Notes: generated from the sequence alone by a model not told the origin. DNA of 64,000 nucleotides from Ensifer sp. LC163 (GCF_001695855.1 NZ_MBSS01000017.1:1-64000); one strand, 5' to 3'; positions 1 to 9,268 are shown, counted from the stretch's first letter. Program-made: numbers and translations.

Positions 1-575
<575 letters not shown>

Positions 576-692
576 GCGCGGGTTCAAAACCGCATCACGA
601 ATGCAATCCGTTCATCGCATCGCCAAGCGTCCGCCTAGCGATGCCAGTGATCGGCCGGGCATAGCGCGCCGGCCATGAAGGAGGAGAAGCCC

Positions 693-1274
693 ATGCCAAG
701 CATTGCGATACATCCATCCCTCGATTCCGGTTTCAAGGCGACCGACGCGGCCTTCTCGGGCGGCACACTTGTGTGCAACTGCACGAGCAACGCTGTGAAG
801 GTCCGGATCAAGGGCGACATTGCCCATAACCATGCCTGCGGCTGCACCAAGTGCTGGAAGCCCGATGGTGCTGTCTTCTCGATCGTCGCCGTCGCGCCGA
901 CGGACAATGTCGAGATACTCGAAAACGGCGACAAGCTCGCTGTCGTGGATCCGGCCGCTCTTATTCAGCGCCACGCCTGCAAGGACTGCGGCGTGCACAT
1001 GTACGGCCCCGTCGAACGCGACCATGCGTTCAAGGGGCTTTCCTTCCTGCATCCTGAGCGGTTCCAGGAAACGGGCTGGGCAAAGCCCGGGTTTGCGGCC
1101 TTCGTGTCTTCGATCATCGAAAGCGGATACGATCCGGCAAAGATGGATAGCGTGCGTGCCCGCCTGCGAGACCTTGGTATCGAGCCCTATGACTGCCTCA
1201 ACCCCGGCCTGATGGACTACATCGCCACCTGGACGGCGAAAAAGAGTGGCGCGCTTAGGACGGACACCGCCTGA
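693..1274 (+). CDS. gfa: S-(hydroxymethyl)glutathione synthase (glutathione-dependent formaldehyde-activating enzyme)
   Basis: This 193-residue protein has the zinc cysteine pattern of the Gfa family: C28-x-C30, C49-x-C51-x2-C54 and C95-x2-C98. The family speeds addition of formaldehyde to glutathione, giving the substrate of the dehydrogenase encoded just upstream. An in-frame ATG at 675 would add six residues, but the strong ribosome binding site AAGGAGGAG (678-686) sits inside that extension with good spacing to the ATG at 693, so 693 is chosen. The pair with the upstream dehydrogenase is the common glutathione-dependent formaldehyde pathway. No formylglutathione hydrolase gene is visible here. 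Confidence 0.92.
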   Translation: MPSIAIHPSLDSGFKATDAAFSGGTLVCNCTSNAVKVRIKGDIAHNHACGCTKCWKPDGAVFSIVAVAPTDNVEILENGDKLAVVDPAALIQRHACKDCGVHMYGPVERDHAFKGLSFLHPERFQETGWAKPGFAAFVSSIIESGYDPAKMDSVRARLRDLGIEPYDCLNPGLMDYIATWTAKKSGALRTDTA

Positions 1275-1329
1275 GCGACTTGCCGCAAGCACCTCATCGT
1301 TCTCGATATCCACCAACAGGTAACATCGA

Positions 1330-2760
1330 ATGCATAGCCTGCCCCCCGAATTCAAAGCCGAAGTCCGTAAAATTGTCGGTGAAGGAAACCTCAAGGACGG
1401 AGAGGCTATTTCCACGATCGACCACGGAGTTGCGCCTGAAAACCTGGGGGCAGGCGCTGTCGTCCTCCCGAGAACCACCGGGGAGGTTGCCGCCATCGTC
1501 AAATGTTGCCTCACCAACGGGGTCTCGCTCGTCACCCATGGAGGACGAACCGGGCTCGTAGGCGGGGCGATGTCTCGGCCGGGCGAACTGGTGCTTTCGA
1601 CCGCCCACCTCAATCGGATCCTGCATATTTCACCGATCGAGCGCGTTGCAGTCGTGGAGGCTGGCGTGACACTACAGGCGCTGCAAGTGGCGGCCGCGGA
1701 GCATCGACTTGAAACAGGGATCGATTTGCCGTCGCGCGGTTCGGCAACTATCGGAGGCATGGCCTCGACGAATGCCGGGGGTATTGCAGCCTTTCGGTTC
1801 GGGGTTATGCGGCATCGCATTCTTGGTCTGGAGGCCGTGCTCGCGGATGGCTCGATCTATTCCGACCTTACACGCGTCGTGAAAAACGCCGCCGGCTATG
1901 ATCTAAAGCATCTTTTCGTGGGGGCCGAAGGTACGCTCGGCATCATAACGCGCATTGCCGTCAAACTCGAACCCCAGCCCCCTGCCACAGCAACAGCCCT
2001 CTTTGGCTTACCATCGGTGGATGCCGTGCTCGAGACGGTTCGTCGAGGGCTCGACGCAGAATATGGTCATCTACGCGCGGCGGAGGCGATCTGGAATACC
2101 TATTTCCGCCTGACATCCGGCCACCATCGCTGGTCGGCGACGGACTACAATGCCGACCATCCAGTCAACCTGTTGGTCTCGCTCGGCGGGACCGAAGAGG
2201 CAGCGTTGCAATCGGAACTCGGCCGTATCTATGAAGACCTCATCGAAGCTCACCCCGACGTCTCGGCCGTGATTGCGTCCTCGGGCACGCAGGAGGCGGA
2301 TCTCTGGCGGCTACGCGAAGACACGGACCTCATCTACCGAAAGCATCCGAGCGCGCCATCCTACGACGTCTCGGTCCCTCTTTCGGAAGTCGGGAGCTAT
2401 CTCGATCGCTGCCTTGCGGATCTGAGCGAAGTGGATGCCGCGCTCGATCCCTACGTGTTCGGCCATCTTGCCGACGGAAATCTCCATATCGTCCTCAACG
2501 CGGCCGGCCGTGACATTCCGGGCGAAAAGGCGAAAGCCATTGAGAAGGTGGTGTACAGGGACATAGTTACGATCGGCGGGTCGTTCTCTGCCGAGCATGG
2601 GATCGGCACCAAGAGAGCGGGGTCACTGTCAGCCACATCGAATCCGGTCAAGCTGGCGCTGATGTATCGGGTCAAGGACGCGCTCGATGCGTCGGCGATC
2701 CTCAATCCCGGAAAGGTGTTGTGCGCGGACGCGCTTTACAGCGCCGCGCGTCAAATATGA
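1330..2760 (+). CDS. FAD-binding oxidase, GlcD / D-2-hydroxyacid dehydrogenase family
   Basis: The 476-residue protein has an N-terminal FAD-binding PCMH-type domain (THGGRTGLVGGA near residue 70) and a C-terminal FAD-linked oxidase domain with DGNLHIVLN near residue 380 and SAEHGIGTKRAG near residue 420. This is the fold of glycolate oxidase GlcD, D-lactate dehydrogenase and D-2-hydroxyglutarate dehydrogenase; the substrate cannot be told from sequence. It lacks the iron-sulfur partner genes of glcDEF. The last seven codons (YSAARQI) and the TGA stop lie inside an intergenic palindromic repeat (2737-2843), so the native C-terminus appears to have been replaced by repeat sequence. It follows gfa by 55 bases and may be cotranscribed. 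Confidence 0.85.
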   Translation: MHSLPPEFKAEVRKIVGEGNLKDGEAISTIDHGVAPENLGAGAVVLPRTTGEVAAIVKCCLTNGVSLVTHGGRTGLVGGAMSRPGELVLSTAHLNRILHISPIERVAVVEAGVTLQALQVAAAEHRLETGIDLPSRGSATIGGMASTNAGGIAAFRFGVMRHRILGLEAVLADGSIYSDLTRVVKNAAGYDLKHLFVGAEGTLGIITRIAVKLEPQPPATATALFGLPSVDAVLETVRRGLDAEYGHLRAAEAIWNTYFRLTSGHHRWSATDYNADHPVNLLVSLGGTEEAALQSELGRIYEDLIEAHPDVSAVIASSGTQEADLWRLREDTDLIYRKHPSAPSYDVSVPLSEVGSYLDRCLADLSEVDAALDPYVFGHLADGNLHIVLNAAGRDIPGEKAKAIEKVVYRDIVTIGGSFSAEHGIGTKRAGSLSATSNPVKLALMYRVKDALDASAILNPGKVLCADALYSAARQI

Positions 2761-2843
2761 CGCGCAAAGGACGCTGTAGCGCTTTAAACCTGCTGCATAA
2801 TCTTATCCTTAAATCGGATCCGATTTAAGGAATTATGCAGTAG
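2737..2843 (-). repeat. RIME1-like intergenic repeat, copy 1
   Basis: Two palindromes lie side by side: one starting TACAGCGCCGCGCGTCA and ending CGCTGTA (2737-2778), and one with a perfect core TAAATCGGATCCGATTTA flanked by CTGCATAA and TTATGCAG (ending about 2843). The same double palindrome recurs at 21507, 32118, 38700, 44004 and 55320, with a half copy at 14761. Orientation is assigned relative to those copies: this one and 44004 read palindrome II then I, the other full copies the reverse. It resembles from memory the RIME1 element of Sinorhizobium. This copy overlaps the end of the FAD oxidase gene. Confidence 0.85.
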
Positions 2844-3028
2844 AGGCTGACCTCCCTTAAAATGTGGCAAGGCGGCCGCTATGTGCAAAGCCAATCTCTG
2901 CGACGATTTCAAATGCTCCTGCGTTAAGATTGCCATTCATAACGGAAATATATGATTTTATCTTATTCTTTCATGATTTCGTCCTCTCGACGGCCTTGAC
3001 TCCAGAATGCGAGCACTGACACATTCAG

Positions 3029-3039
3029 TTGTCAGACAT
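3029..3039. promoter_or_regulatory. Putative GntR-type operator (TTGTCAGACAT)
   Basis: TTGTCAGACAT matches 10 of 11 positions of the palindromic motif TTGTCAGACAA found upstream of the GntR gene at 9269, and is close to TTGTAAGACAA upstream of the SIS gene at 9051. It lies 48 bases before the GTG start of the binding-protein gene, at a distance similar to the other two sites. The match suggests that the GntR regulator also controls this operon. No binding data; inference from repeated motif and position. Confidence 0.5.
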
Positions 3040-3086
3040 CTTACATAAAAGGGGATCGTGGCTGACGGATCGAATAGGAGGATCAT

Positions 3087-3914
3087 GTGAGGAAGCTCTT
3101 TGTACGATTGGCCGTAGGCGCCGCATTCGTCGCCGCGGCCGCCTCTGCCCATGCCGGGCAGACGCTTGACCGCGTCATCGAAAAGAAGGCGATGGTCGTC
3201 GCCACCAACAGCGGCTGGCCGCCCCAGAGTTATCTGGACGACAGCAACGAGATGGTCGGCTTCGATATCGACGTCTCCCGCGAAATCGCCAAGCGCCTGG
3301 GCGTCGAGGTGAGCTTCGAGACGCCGGACTGGGCAACGTTGACCGGCGGCCGCTGGCAGGGACGCTACGATCTCGGCGTCGGTTCCGTAACGCCAACCAA
3401 AGCGCGCGCGCAGGTCATCGATTTCGTCGGCATCTACTACTACAGCCCCTATGTCTATGTCGTGCACAAGGACAGTGAGGCGAAGTCCGTGACCGACCTC
3501 AACGGCAAGGTCATCGGCGTCGAGACCGCGACAACGTCGGAAGACTTCATCAACCGCCGGCTGGAAATCGACGCGCCGGGCTTGCCGCCGATCGAATACA
3601 AACTAGAGCCGGGCGAAGTGCGAACCTTTGCCGATTCGATGCTGCCCTTCGACGATCTTCGTCTTGGCAGCGGCGTGCGCCTCGACGCGGTGATCGCGCC
3701 TGAGCAGACGGCCCTCAACGCCATCAAAAATGGCTATCCGCTCCGCAGCCTGGAAGGTGAATATGCCTTCCGCGAGCCGCTCGTCGTGATCGCCGAGAAA
3801 GTCGATCAGGACTGGACGGCAAAGGTCGGCAGCATCATCGAGGAGATGAAGAAGGACGGCACTCTCAGCACGCTGACCACCAAGTGGTACGGCAAGGACT
3901 ACAGCACGGACTGA
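3087..3914 (+). CDS. Amino-acid ABC transporter periplasmic substrate-binding protein (family 3)
   Basis: A 275-residue protein with a signal peptide ending near ASAHAG (about residue 24) and a type II periplasmic binding fold of the family 3 kind (GFDIDVSREIAKRLGVEV near residue 64, then YDLGVGSVTPTKAR). It should bind a polar amino acid or related compound and deliver it to the permease encoded at 5281. The start is the GTG at 3087: AGGAGG (3076-3081) is five bases upstream, while the overlapping ATG at 3085 is followed at once by a stop. It is the first gene of an operon with an FAD oxidoreductase, a permease and an EamA carrier; no ATPase gene is in the operon. Confidence 0.88.
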   Translation: MRKLFVRLAVGAAFVAAAASAHAGQTLDRVIEKKAMVVATNSGWPPQSYLDDSNEMVGFDIDVSREIAKRLGVEVSFETPDWATLTGGRWQGRYDLGVGSVTPTKARAQVIDFVGIYYYSPYVYVVHKDSEAKSVTDLNGKVIGVETATTSEDFINRRLEIDAPGLPPIEYKLEPGEVRTFADSMLPFDDLRLGSGVRLDAVIAPEQTALNAIKNGYPLRSLEGEYAFREPLVVIAEKVDQDWTAKVGSIIEEMKKDGTLSTLTTKWYGKDYSTD

Positions 3915-3978
3915 CGAGCATAGCGGCGTGGGTCGATCTGGCCCGCGCCGCAACACGCATCTGGGGGAGCCGCACATC

Positions 3979-5259
3979 ATGACCTATCCTGATACCTACT
4001 ATAAGCGCACCATGGTGGATCAGACAGCGCGCTCTGCTCTGTCTGGCTCGCACGATTGCGACGTCGTGATCGTCGGCGGCGGCCTCGCCGGGCTGTCGAC
4101 TGCCCTGCAACTGGCGCGTGCCGGCAAAAGCGTCACGGTTCTGGAAGCCGAAAGCGTGGGTTACGGCGCATCCGGCCGAAACGGCGGCTTCGTCAGCCCG
4201 GGCTACGCAACGGACGGCGACGAAATCGCACGCGTCACCGGCGAAGAAGCAGCCCGCAGCCTCCATCTGCTGTCGATCGAAGGCACGGAGTTCATCCGTG
4301 AAAACATCCGCGCCCTTCAGATCGATGACGCGCAGCCGCAACCCGGCCTGATGAGCGTGCTGCGCTACGACGATGCTGCAAGCCTCAAGGCCTATGCGGA
4401 AGACACCAGCCGGCGCTACGGCTACGAACTCGAATTCATGGATCGCGACGCGGTCCGCGCGGTCCTCAAGTCGGACCGCTATTTCCAGGCATTGCGCAAC
4501 CGCAATGCGTTCCACATGCACCCGCTGAACTATCTACGCGCCATCGCCCGCGAGATCGAACGTCTTGGCGGCCGCATCTGCGAAAGGTCCGCGGTAAAAT
4601 CCGTGGACCTGGCAGGCGCACAGAAGCGGGTGAAAACGGCTGGTGGAGGCGTGACGGCCCGCGATGTCGTCTTCACGACAGGTGGTTATACCGGATCGCT
4701 CAACGGAAAGCTGAAGCGCTCCTTCCTGCCGATCGCAACCTACGTCATGGTCAGCGAGGATGCGCCGGATCTTATCGCATCGGCGATCGCAACGAAGGAC
4801 GCCGTCGGCGACAACCGCCGCGCGGGCGACTACTACCGCGTGATCGATGGCGGCCGGCGCCTCTTGTGGGGCGGTCGCATAACCACTCGCGCAGCCTCGA
4901 CGGACGCGCTCGTGCGCGAACTGCGCGCCGAAATGGTCGGCACCTATCCGCAACTCGCCGGGTTGAAGACCGAAATCGCCTGGTCGGGCCTCATGTCCTA
5001 CGCCCGCCATCTGATGCCCCAGATCGGGCGCATGAGCCCCGGCGTGTGGTATTGCACGGCCTTCGGCGGACATGGCCTCAACACGACGGCGATCGGCGGC
5101 AAGGTCATCGCCGAAGGCATTCTCGGTGAGACCGAACGCTACAAGCTCTATGAACCGTTCGGCCTCGTCTGGGCGGGCGGGCTTGCCGGGCTTGCCGTCG
5201 CCCAGCTCACTTATTGGAAGCTCCAGGCACAGGATTGGTGGCGCGAGCGCGCCGCCTGA
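3979..5259 (+). CDS. FAD-dependent oxidoreductase, DAO (D-amino-acid oxidase/GlcD-like amine oxidase) family
   Basis: A 426-residue DAO-fold flavoprotein. DVVIVGGGLAGLSTALQLA near residues 25-43 is the ADP-binding motif, followed by GASGRNGGFVSPGY, a stretch seen in PuuB/OrdL-like amine oxidases, and a C-terminal FGGHGLNTTAIGGKVIAE flavin motif. Such enzymes oxidise secondary amines or amino acids to an imine with release of peroxide or electron transfer. A longer frame opens at 3928, but GGGGGAG (3963-3969 region) precedes the ATG at 3979. It sits between the binding protein and the permease genes of one operon, so its substrate is probably the transported compound. Given the Amadori-type genes downstream, a glycated amino acid is one possibility. 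Confidence 0.85.
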   Translation: MTYPDTYYKRTMVDQTARSALSGSHDCDVVIVGGGLAGLSTALQLARAGKSVTVLEAESVGYGASGRNGGFVSPGYATDGDEIARVTGEEAARSLHLLSIEGTEFIRENIRALQIDDAQPQPGLMSVLRYDDAASLKAYAEDTSRRYGYELEFMDRDAVRAVLKSDRYFQALRNRNAFHMHPLNYLRAIAREIERLGGRICERSAVKSVDLAGAQKRVKTAGGGVTARDVVFTTGGYTGSLNGKLKRSFLPIATYVMVSEDAPDLIASAIATKDAVGDNRRAGDYYRVIDGGRRLLWGGRITTRAASTDALVRELRAEMVGTYPQLAGLKTEIAWSGLMSYARHLMPQIGRMSPGVWYCTAFGGHGLNTTAIGGKVIAEGILGETERYKLYEPFGLVWAGGLAGLAVAQLTYWKLQAQDWWRERAA

Positions 5260-5280
5260 GAAACGGGAAAGGTCTGAACC

Positions 5281-6252
5281 ATGATCGGTCGATTGATACT
5301 CATCTATCCCGAAGCCTCGCGCCGTGCCGGCGCGCTGCTGATCCTCACCCTGGTGGTCCTTGCGCTCTACATGCTCGGTGTCAGCTCTGCCTGGATCGGC
5401 CATGTCCTGCCCGCCACGGCAGGTTGGCTTGGCGAAAACCCGACCATGGGGCGGCTGGTTTCGTCTCTCCTGATCGCGCTCATCGTTGCCGCCAACTGGA
5501 AAGCGTTGCGCCAGCTCTCACAGCGCCAGCAGGTGGTCGGCGTCTGGCTTGAGCTCTTCGTGCTTCTGATGCTCTTCTTCTACTCGTTCGACCTGTCCTT
5601 CGCCTTCATCGCCAAGAAGATCGGCTTTCTCGTCTCACAGGGCGTGGTGACGACGCTCTACATTTCCGCGATCTCCATCGTGATCGCGACGGTCATCGCG
5701 TTGGCCGGCGCAATCGCCAAATTGTCCAGCAACGGTGTCGTCTACGGCCTCGCCACCTTCTACACCTCGCTGTTTCGCGGCCTGCCGCTCCTGATGCAGA
5801 TCTACATCATCTATCTCGGCCTGCCGCAGGTCGGCTATGTGATCGGCGCGGTGCCTGCCGGCATCCTGGCGCTTTCGCTGTGCTACGGCGCCTATATGAC
5901 GGAAATCTTCCGCGCCGGCATCCAGAGCATTTCACGCGGCCAGACGGAAGGCGCCACCGCACTCGGGCTCAGCCCCAACCAGACCCTGGCGCTCGTGATC
6001 CTGCCGCAGGCGATGCGGGTCATCATTCCGCCGACCGGAAACCAGTTCATCGCCATGCTGAAGGACTCCTCCCTCGTCTCCGTCGTCGGCGTCTGGGAAA
6101 TCATGTATCTCGCCCGCACCCAGGGCCAGACCGAGTTCCGCCACATCGAGATGCTGATCACCGCATCGATGATCTACTGGATCCTGTCGATCGGGCTGGA
6201 ATACGCCCAGTCTCGCATCGAGGAGCGCTTCGGCCGCTTCAATGCCCGTTGA
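5281..6252 (+). CDS. Amino-acid ABC transporter permease (His/Glu/Gln/Arg type)
   Basis: A 323-residue inner-membrane protein. The C-terminal two thirds is the usual HisM/HisQ-type permease domain, with the conserved EAA-loop region SISRGQTEGATALGLSPNQT near residues 218-236 and FRGLPLLMQIYIIYLGLPQ. The first 100 residues add extra hydrophobic segments not found in the usual 220-240-residue permeases of this family. Only one permease gene is present, so it would work as a homodimer, and no ATP-binding gene accompanies it; an ATPase must be borrowed from elsewhere. It begins 21 bases after the oxidoreductase and its end overlaps the next gene by 11 bases. Confidence 0.87.
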   Translation: MIGRLILIYPEASRRAGALLILTLVVLALYMLGVSSAWIGHVLPATAGWLGENPTMGRLVSSLLIALIVAANWKALRQLSQRQQVVGVWLELFVLLMLFFYSFDLSFAFIAKKIGFLVSQGVVTTLYISAISIVIATVIALAGAIAKLSSNGVVYGLATFYTSLFRGLPLLMQIYIIYLGLPQVGYVIGAVPAGILALSLCYGAYMTEIFRAGIQSISRGQTEGATALGLSPNQTLALVILPQAMRVIIPPTGNQFIAMLKDSSLVSVVGVWEIMYLARTQGQTEFRHIEMLITASMIYWILSIGLEYAQSRIEERFGRFNAR

Positions 6253-7129
6253 CGCGCCCGCCACGGCCCGCGGCGGCGCGTCGATCGTGCCGTCGAACGG
6301 CCGTGGCGCCCTTCTCGTTGTTGTCGCCTTCGCGATCTTCTCGGCCACCGATGCCATCGTGAAGGTCATGGCATCGGGCCTGCCGGCGCCACAGGTGACG
6401 TTCCTTGTCACCGCTGCCGCCCTCGTTGCACTGTTGATCCAGTCTTTCGCAACCGGCCGAAGCGGGCGGCTGATACCGCGCCAGCCCGGCCTCGCCCTCT
6501 GGCGTGCGCTGTTGCTGGCGATCGATACGATGCTGATCCACTACGCCTTCGCCAAGCTGCCGTTGGCGGAGGCCTACCTGATCGCCTTTCTCACGCCGAT
6601 CCTCGTTGCAGTTCTCGGTTTCGTGTTTCTCCGCGAACGGCTTTCGGCGGTCGGCTGGGTGGGCGTATTGATCGGCTTCGCTGGCGTTACCGTCGCCCTG
6701 AAGCCGGGTGTGGCGCCCCTCAATCTCGGCCATGCCGCGGCGCTCGGCTCTGCGGTGTTGTTCGCGCTTTCCCTGATCTTGCTGCGCCGGGCGAAAGTGG
6801 CGGAAACGGATGAAGCACTCGTCGGAAGCCTTCTCGTCGTAATGACGCCTGTTGCGCTTGGTGTCGCTGCCGCGTCCGGTGGATTGCTGCCGATCGACCT
6901 TGCCGACCTCGGTCTTGCGATTGCCGGCGGCCTCTTGCTTCTCGGCGGCCATGCGCTGCTGGTGCGCGCATTCCGGATCGGCGAGGCCTCGGTGGTCGCA
7001 CCGTTCCAGTACAGCCAGATCATCTGGGGATGCATCTACGGGGTTCTTCTCTTCTCGACCCCGGTGGAACTGCACATGATCGCCGGGGCTGGAATCATCA
7101 TGCTTTCGGGCTTGCTCGTTCTGAAATAG
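6242..7129 (+). CDS. EamA-family (DMT superfamily) transporter
   Basis: A 295-residue protein with about ten hydrophobic segments in two EamA repeats. Typical motifs are YAFAKLPLAEAYLIAFLTPI near residues 103-121 and the matching second-repeat region RIGEASVVAPFQYSQIIWGC. EamA carriers are inner-membrane permeases, often exporters of amino acids or metabolites. The gene overlaps the 3' end of the ABC permease gene by 11 bases, has no separate ribosome binding site, and so is probably translationally coupled. A likely role is removal of an excess product of the uptake operon; the substrate is unknown. It ends 12 bases from the convergent kinase gene. Confidence 0.85.
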   Translation: MPVDAPATARGGASIVPSNGRGALLVVVAFAIFSATDAIVKVMASGLPAPQVTFLVTAAALVALLIQSFATGRSGRLIPRQPGLALWRALLLAIDTMLIHYAFAKLPLAEAYLIAFLTPILVAVLGFVFLRERLSAVGWVGVLIGFAGVTVALKPGVAPLNLGHAAALGSAVLFALSLILLRRAKVAETDEALVGSLLVVMTPVALGVAAASGGLLPIDLADLGLAIAGGLLLLGGHALLVRAFRIGEASVVAPFQYSQIIWGCIYGVLLFSTPVELHMIAGAGIIMLSGLLVLK

Positions 7130-7141
7130 TCCCCGGCCCCG

Positions 7142-8002
7142 TCAGAGCGGCTGCGGCAGCTGCGGAAAACCGCCGACATGCATGCAGGTCAGGGCAGCCC
7201 GGTCGCGCCCGGCCGCAAGGCAATCAGGTAGTGGCAGACCCGCAATTCGGGCTGCGAGAAAGCCGGCAATGAAGCTGTCGCCGGCACCGGTCGTGTCGAC
7301 CACCTCGACCGGCCGGATGCCGATCGAAGCAGTTTGTCTTCCATCGCCGACCATGGCCCCCTTGCTGCCCCGCGTGACGACGGCGAGCGGCACGCCGCAT
7401 TCCAGCAGGCGGCGCAGCAAGGCTTCCGCCGTCGCGTCGTCGTCGCCGGCGGAAGCGAAGGCGATCGCCAGGCCCTCGGTTCCGAGATTGACCGGATCGG
7501 CATTGACGGACACATCCTGCGACACACTGATACCGGCATCGGCGAGCGTGCGGCGCAGAACGCCCCCATCGTCCATCCAGCCGATATGCACATGATCCAT
7601 GGTCTTCAGGACGGCAATCTCGTCCGCGTCCGGCTCGTAGCCGGCGCAGACGCCGAAATCCTCGAAGGTGAAGACGCGGTCGCCGGAGGCAAGCACGTCG
7701 ATCTCGGTATAGGCGGTGACGCCGACACGTTCCCGCATATACGTGACGTCGACACCGTTGTCAGCCAGGAGATGCCGCGTTCGCCAGCCGGCCGGATCCG
7801 AACCGACGGCGCCGAAATAGTGCGAGACGTGGCCGAGCCGGGCGAGTTGTACCGCAACGTTGACAGCGTTGCCGCCAACAAGCGATTGCGAAAGCGGAGG
7901 CTGGAAGCGGTCTATGCAATTGTCGCCGACGGCGGCGAAGCGGAAGGTTTTCATGCGCATCTCGGGATAGGACGCCAAAGCCGCGAACGCGATGATGCGC
8001 AT
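7142..8002 (-). CDS. PfkB-family sugar kinase, fructoselysine-6-kinase-like
   Basis: A 286-residue ribokinase-fold kinase. GGNAVNVAVQLARLG near residue 42 is the substrate-binding PfkB signature 1 region, and VDTTGAGDSFIAGFLAAR near residue 236 is signature 2 with the catalytic aspartate. The family phosphorylates a sugar hydroxyl with ATP. The gene lies 35 bases downstream of a SIS-domain gene on the same strand with a GntR gene divergent to it, which is the arrangement of frlD-frlB-frlR, where fructoselysine is phosphorylated and then split. GGAG six bases before the ATG at 8002 supports this start, although an ATG at 7960 also gives a good protein. Confidence 0.83.
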   Translation of the reverse strand: MRIIAFAALASYPEMRMKTFRFAAVGDNCIDRFQPPLSQSLVGGNAVNVAVQLARLGHVSHYFGAVGSDPAGWRTRHLLADNGVDVTYMRERVGVTAYTEIDVLASGDRVFTFEDFGVCAGYEPDADEIAVLKTMDHVHIGWMDDGGVLRRTLADAGISVSQDVSVNADPVNLGTEGLAIAFASAGDDDATAEALLRRLLECGVPLAVVTRGSKGAMVGDGRQTASIGIRPVEVVDTTGAGDSFIAGFLAARIAGLPLPDCLAAGRDRAALTCMHVGGFPQLPQPL

Positions 8003-8037
8003 TCGCAGCTCCGGATTATCGCGTCAAGCAGCAAATA

Positions 8038-9051
8038 TCAGTAGGCGACGCGCTTGTAGTAGCGCCTTGTCGTGAGCGGGTGGTTGCGCAGGACTTCGAG
8101 ATGGGCGCTGATGCGCTCCAGCACAGTCGCCAGCAGCACGGGCGACACCAGCGCCCGCACATCGGCCGAAACGCCGGGCAGTGCGAACTCGGCGGTGTCG
8201 AGAACGGTCAGCTTGTCTGTGTAGACCGGCGCAAAGTTCTGGACGCGGTCGGCAAGCGGGCGCGCCGCATCCTCGCCCTTGAAGAGAATGACGCTGACGC
8301 CCTTTTCGACGAGTTCGAGCGTGCCATGGAAAAAATCGGACGCGTGTACGGGACGGGTGCGGATCCACTGCATCTCCTCGAGGATGCACATGCCGTAGTA
8401 GAACGCTTCCGGCCAGACGTTCCCGGCACCGGTAATGATGTGATAATCCGAGCCGGCGAGGATCTTGGCAAAGGCCTCCGCCTTCGGCTCATAGGCCCGC
8501 TTCACCTCCAGCAGCAGCGCCGGCATGCGGGAGAGCTGGCTGACGATCTCGGCGTGGTTTTCGATCTCGCCACGATGGTTCAGGATCGCGAGCGCGATGA
8601 ACAGCGACTGCAGATAGAAGGATTCGCAGGACGTATCGTCCTCGGCAAAATTGACGAAGACGTGGTCTCCCCCCTTGCCGAGCGGCGTCTCCTCGTGGCC
8701 GACCAGGGTCACAACTGTCGCGCCGATTTCCTTCAGCCTGGCGAGAAGGGCCACACTTTCCTTCGTCGTGCCGGAAAGCGACGGCATGACGACGATCGAC
8801 TTGTCCGTCAGGTGGGTCGAGCCGGTGAGCACCAGTTCCGCCGGCATGTCGATGAAGGCAGGAAAGCGCGAGCGCCGCTGCAGCAACTGAGCCGCGGGCT
8901 GCATCAGGATCGCCGCGCCGCCGGTGCCGAGGAAGAAGATGTTGTCTGCGCCCGCCGAAAGACAGGAGACGATCACTGTTTCCAGGCGGTTCTGCAGCGC
9001 GACTGCGCCGGACTGGATACGGAGGAATCTCTGTTCGTCAAAATTCAGCAT
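8038..9051 (-). CDS. SIS-domain sugar isomerase/deglycase, FrlB-like
   Basis: A 337-residue protein with two SIS domains. The first contains NIFFLGTGGAAILMQPAAQLL and SLSGTTKESVALL (phosphosugar-binding serines), and the second GAGNVWPEAFYYGMCILEEM, ending in a lysine-rich tail RRYYKRVAY. This resembles fructoselysine-6-phosphate deglycase FrlB and the isomerase half of GlmS, without the glutaminase domain. The expected reaction is release of the amine (often an amino acid) and glucose 6-phosphate from a phosphorylated Amadori product. The ATG at 9051 (MLNFDEQ) matches the length of the family better than the upstream in-frame start at 9129, whose extra residues are not conserved-looking and would cover the operator at 9091. 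Confidence 0.83.
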   Translation of the reverse strand: MLNFDEQRFLRIQSGAVALQNRLETVIVSCLSAGADNIFFLGTGGAAILMQPAAQLLQRRSRFPAFIDMPAELVLTGSTHLTDKSIVVMPSLSGTTKESVALLARLKEIGATVVTLVGHEETPLGKGGDHVFVNFAEDDTSCESFYLQSLFIALAILNHRGEIENHAEIVSQLSRMPALLLEVKRAYEPKAEAFAKILAGSDYHIITGAGNVWPEAFYYGMCILEEMQWIRTRPVHASDFFHGTLELVEKGVSVILFKGEDAARPLADRVQNFAPVYTDKLTVLDTAEFALPGVSADVRALVSPVLLATVLERISAHLEVLRNHPLTTRRYYKRVAY

Positions 9052-9090
9052 GGTTCTGCTCTCGATGTTTGCAGGAAGCGATGACGCTTT

Positions 9091-9105
9091 AGTTGTAAGA
9101 CAACT
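9091..9105. promoter_or_regulatory. Putative operator of the deglycase-kinase operon
   Basis: AGTTGT-AAG-ACAACT is a perfect inverted repeat with six-base arms, 40 bases upstream of the SIS gene start. Its core TTGTAAGACAA differs by one base from the palindrome at 9220-9230 next to the divergent GntR gene. The layout is that expected for a repressor that controls itself and the divergent operon. Confidence 0.6.
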
Positions 9106-9219
9106 GACATCGTTGGAAATACCTGTCAAGACGGCTTTCCGCTATTTGTGGAAATGCGCACGTGAAGCGAAGCGGACGCGCCCACAAGCCGGGCTTTCGT
9201 ACACTTGACCGGCAAGGAT

Positions 9220-9230
9220 TTGTCAGACAA
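9220..9230. promoter_or_regulatory. Putative operator of the GntR regulator gene
   Basis: TTGTC-A-GACAA is a perfect palindrome 39 bases upstream of the GTG start of the GntR gene at 9269. The inner GTC-GAC matches the general GntR/HutC preference for GT and AC half sites. Similar motifs at 9093-9103 and 3029-3039 suggest autoregulation together with control of the two other operons. Confidence 0.6.
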
Positions 9231-9268
9231 GAACGATTAGACGATCAACGACAACACGAGGCATAGAA

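Noticed and set aside
612-1820. Minus-strand frame of 402 codons opposite gfa and the FAD oxidase
   Set aside because: It crosses two well-supported genes and has no family-like features.
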